DNA of 5,657 nucleotides, taken from contig JAILFQ010000160.1 of assembly GCA_024697505.1 (NCBI GenBank), forward strand, positions 1-5,657, written 5' to 3'. Origin of the DNA: Lachnospiraceae bacterium (lineage in GTDB: Bacteria; Bacillota; Clostridia; Lachnospirales; Lachnospiraceae). Within the stretch, counting starts at the first letter, position 1. The number at the start of each line of letters is the position of its first letter. Both the position numbers and the translations under genes were made by a program. Positions 4,698-5,657 of this stretch are shown here, in pieces. The notes beneath the pieces were generated by a model. The model saw only the letters and a list, made by a program, of their open reading frames with translations. It ran no database searches and was not told the origin of the DNA.

Positions 4698-5657
4698 TTA
4701 GTTTCTTGAGAGATCAAGAATCTCGTCAAGAATACCGTTTGTACGTTCAACATCAGAAATACACTCACGTGAAAGTTCCAATGATGATTCTGAAGATGCG
4801 GCAACTTCTTCACTGGTTGCCGAAAGATCTGTAATGGCATTCATTACGTTCGAAGTAGCATTGGCACAAGCTTCCACATTTCCGTAGATCTGCTCGGCGC
4901 TTTTTGCAAGTGCCTGCACTGATTCAAGAATAGTTGCAAACTTACTGCCTGTTTCGTTTATCATTTCTCCCTGTTTTTCTGAAGACTTAACGCTAAGTTC
5001 CATATTTGAGGAAGCATCGTTTACACTTACAATAAGACTGTCTATGGTAGATGCGATCTGTTCTGCGGAACTCTTTGTATCTTCGGAAAGATGTCTTATT
5101 TCCTCCGCAACAACGGCAAAACCGCGTCCTGCCTCTCCGGCTCTGGCGGCCTCAATGGATGCATTAAGAGCAAGAAGGTTTGTCTGTGAAGAAATACCAA
5201 GGATAGTATTAACTATATCTTTAACCATTTCAGCAGATTTTACGAGTTCATTTGTAAGGCTGACGGTCTTGGCATTTATCCGGGCATTTTCATCCGACTG
5301 TGCTTTAAGTTCGGTAACAATCTTATTACCGACGTTTACATTGCCCTCCACGGTTTCGGTAAGGCCGCGCATTTCGTTTGACTCTCCGCTTATCTTTTCA
5401 AGGGAACTCATAATATTTGAGTTCATTGTGGTCTGTGTCTGTATAGCTTCTGCCGTCTGGTTAACGCTGGCAGCAATTTCTCCCACAGCATCGGAAGAAG
5501 TTTTTACTTTTTCGGAAAGGCTTTGCATTGCATCGTGAGCATTCTCAAGTTTAACAGCAATTTTTTCCGCAGTCTCTTCAACATGCTTTGCGCTTTCAAG
5601 CTGAGCGGCAGCTTTTTCTTCAACTTCCTTAAGAGTCTCCTCGGTATGTCTGGAAAC
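4698..5657 (-). CDS. Methyl-accepting chemotaxis protein, C-terminal signalling region (partial, 5' end outside window)
   Basis: The frame is open to the window edge, so 319 C-terminal residues are visible; the internal ATG at 5526-5528 is not the start. The visible part is a long alpha-helical coiled coil rich in Ala, Ser, Glu and Lys. The hairpin tip is the highly conserved chemoreceptor signature, [18 protein letters not shown] and [14 protein letters not shown], at visible residues about 158-190. This is where CheA and CheW bind. A C-terminal methylation helix is suggested by [11 protein letters not shown] around visible residues 279-289, with a symmetric stretch near 60-73 ([13 protein letters not shown]). 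Sensor, membrane helices and HAMP domain would lie beyond the window and cannot be seen. The protein ends EILDLSRN with no NWETF-like CheR/CheB tether. The next gene downstream is a GGDEF protein with its own promoter. Confidence 0.95.
   Translation of the reverse strand, partial: VSRHTEETLKEVEEKAAAQLESAKHVEETAEKIAVKLENAHDAMQSLSEKVKTSSDAVGEIAASVNQTAEAIQTQTTMNSNIMSSLEKISGESNEMRGLTETVEGNVNVGNKIVTELKAQSDENARINAKTVSLTNELVKSAEMVKDIVNTILGISSQTNLLALNASIEAARAGEAGRGFAVVAEEIRHLSEDTKSSAEQIASTIDSLIVSVNDASSNMELSVKSSEKQGEMINETGSKFATILESVQALAKSAEQIYGNVEACANATSNVMNAITDLSATSEEVAASSESSLELSRECISDVERTNGILDEILDLSRN

Noticed and set aside
5044..5538. Plus-strand open frame of 164 codons
   Set aside because: Antisense to the highly conserved chemoreceptor signalling domain; its Ser/Ala/Thr-rich translation is the mirror of the coiled-coil codons. 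No supporting features.

Overview
All five genes in this window lie on the minus strand, so the biological order runs from high to low coordinates. The window most likely comes from a Gram-positive anaerobe of the Clostridia, probably Lachnospiraceae. This is inferred from strong AGGAG-type ribosome binding sites, a moderately AT-rich base composition, a lipoprotein amylase of Firmicutes type, a chemoreceptor plus membrane GGDEF pair, and an archaeal-type IMP cyclohydrolase beside a stand-alone AICAR transformylase. No RNA genes, mobile elements, CRISPR arrays or phage genes were seen.

Layout from right to left. (1) 4698-5657 is the C-terminal signalling part of a methyl-accepting chemotaxis protein whose 5' end lies outside the window. 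(2) 4540-4697 is a compact regulatory region. It holds a good sigma-A-type promoter (TTGAAT, 17 bases, TACAAT) directly abutted by four copies of TTAAG in an exact 10-bp tandem array, which looks like an activator operator. (3) 3424-4539 is a six-helix membrane protein with a C-terminal GGDEF domain, a probable diguanylate cyclase. It is followed at once by a strong intrinsic terminator (3380-3419). (4) 2852-3310 and 1296-2834 form a two-gene unit, a MutT/MTH1-like Nudix hydrolase followed 17 bases later by a surface lipoprotein alpha-amylase (GH13). This unit ends at a 16-bp hairpin (1214-1256). (5) 349-1065 and 1-337 are the last two steps of de novo IMP synthesis, split over two genes: PurO-type IMP cyclohydrolase, then a transformylase that starts directly at the AICARFT domain and so lacks the usual PurH cyclohydrolase domain. 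The transformylase runs off the left edge.

Together these look like four transcription units: chemotaxis receptor, c-di-GMP enzyme, Nudix plus amylase, and purine synthesis. The two most notable points are the TTAAG array at the GGDEF promoter and the bacterial use of PurO with a one-domain transformylase. I see no convincing novel multi-gene system such as a defence island.
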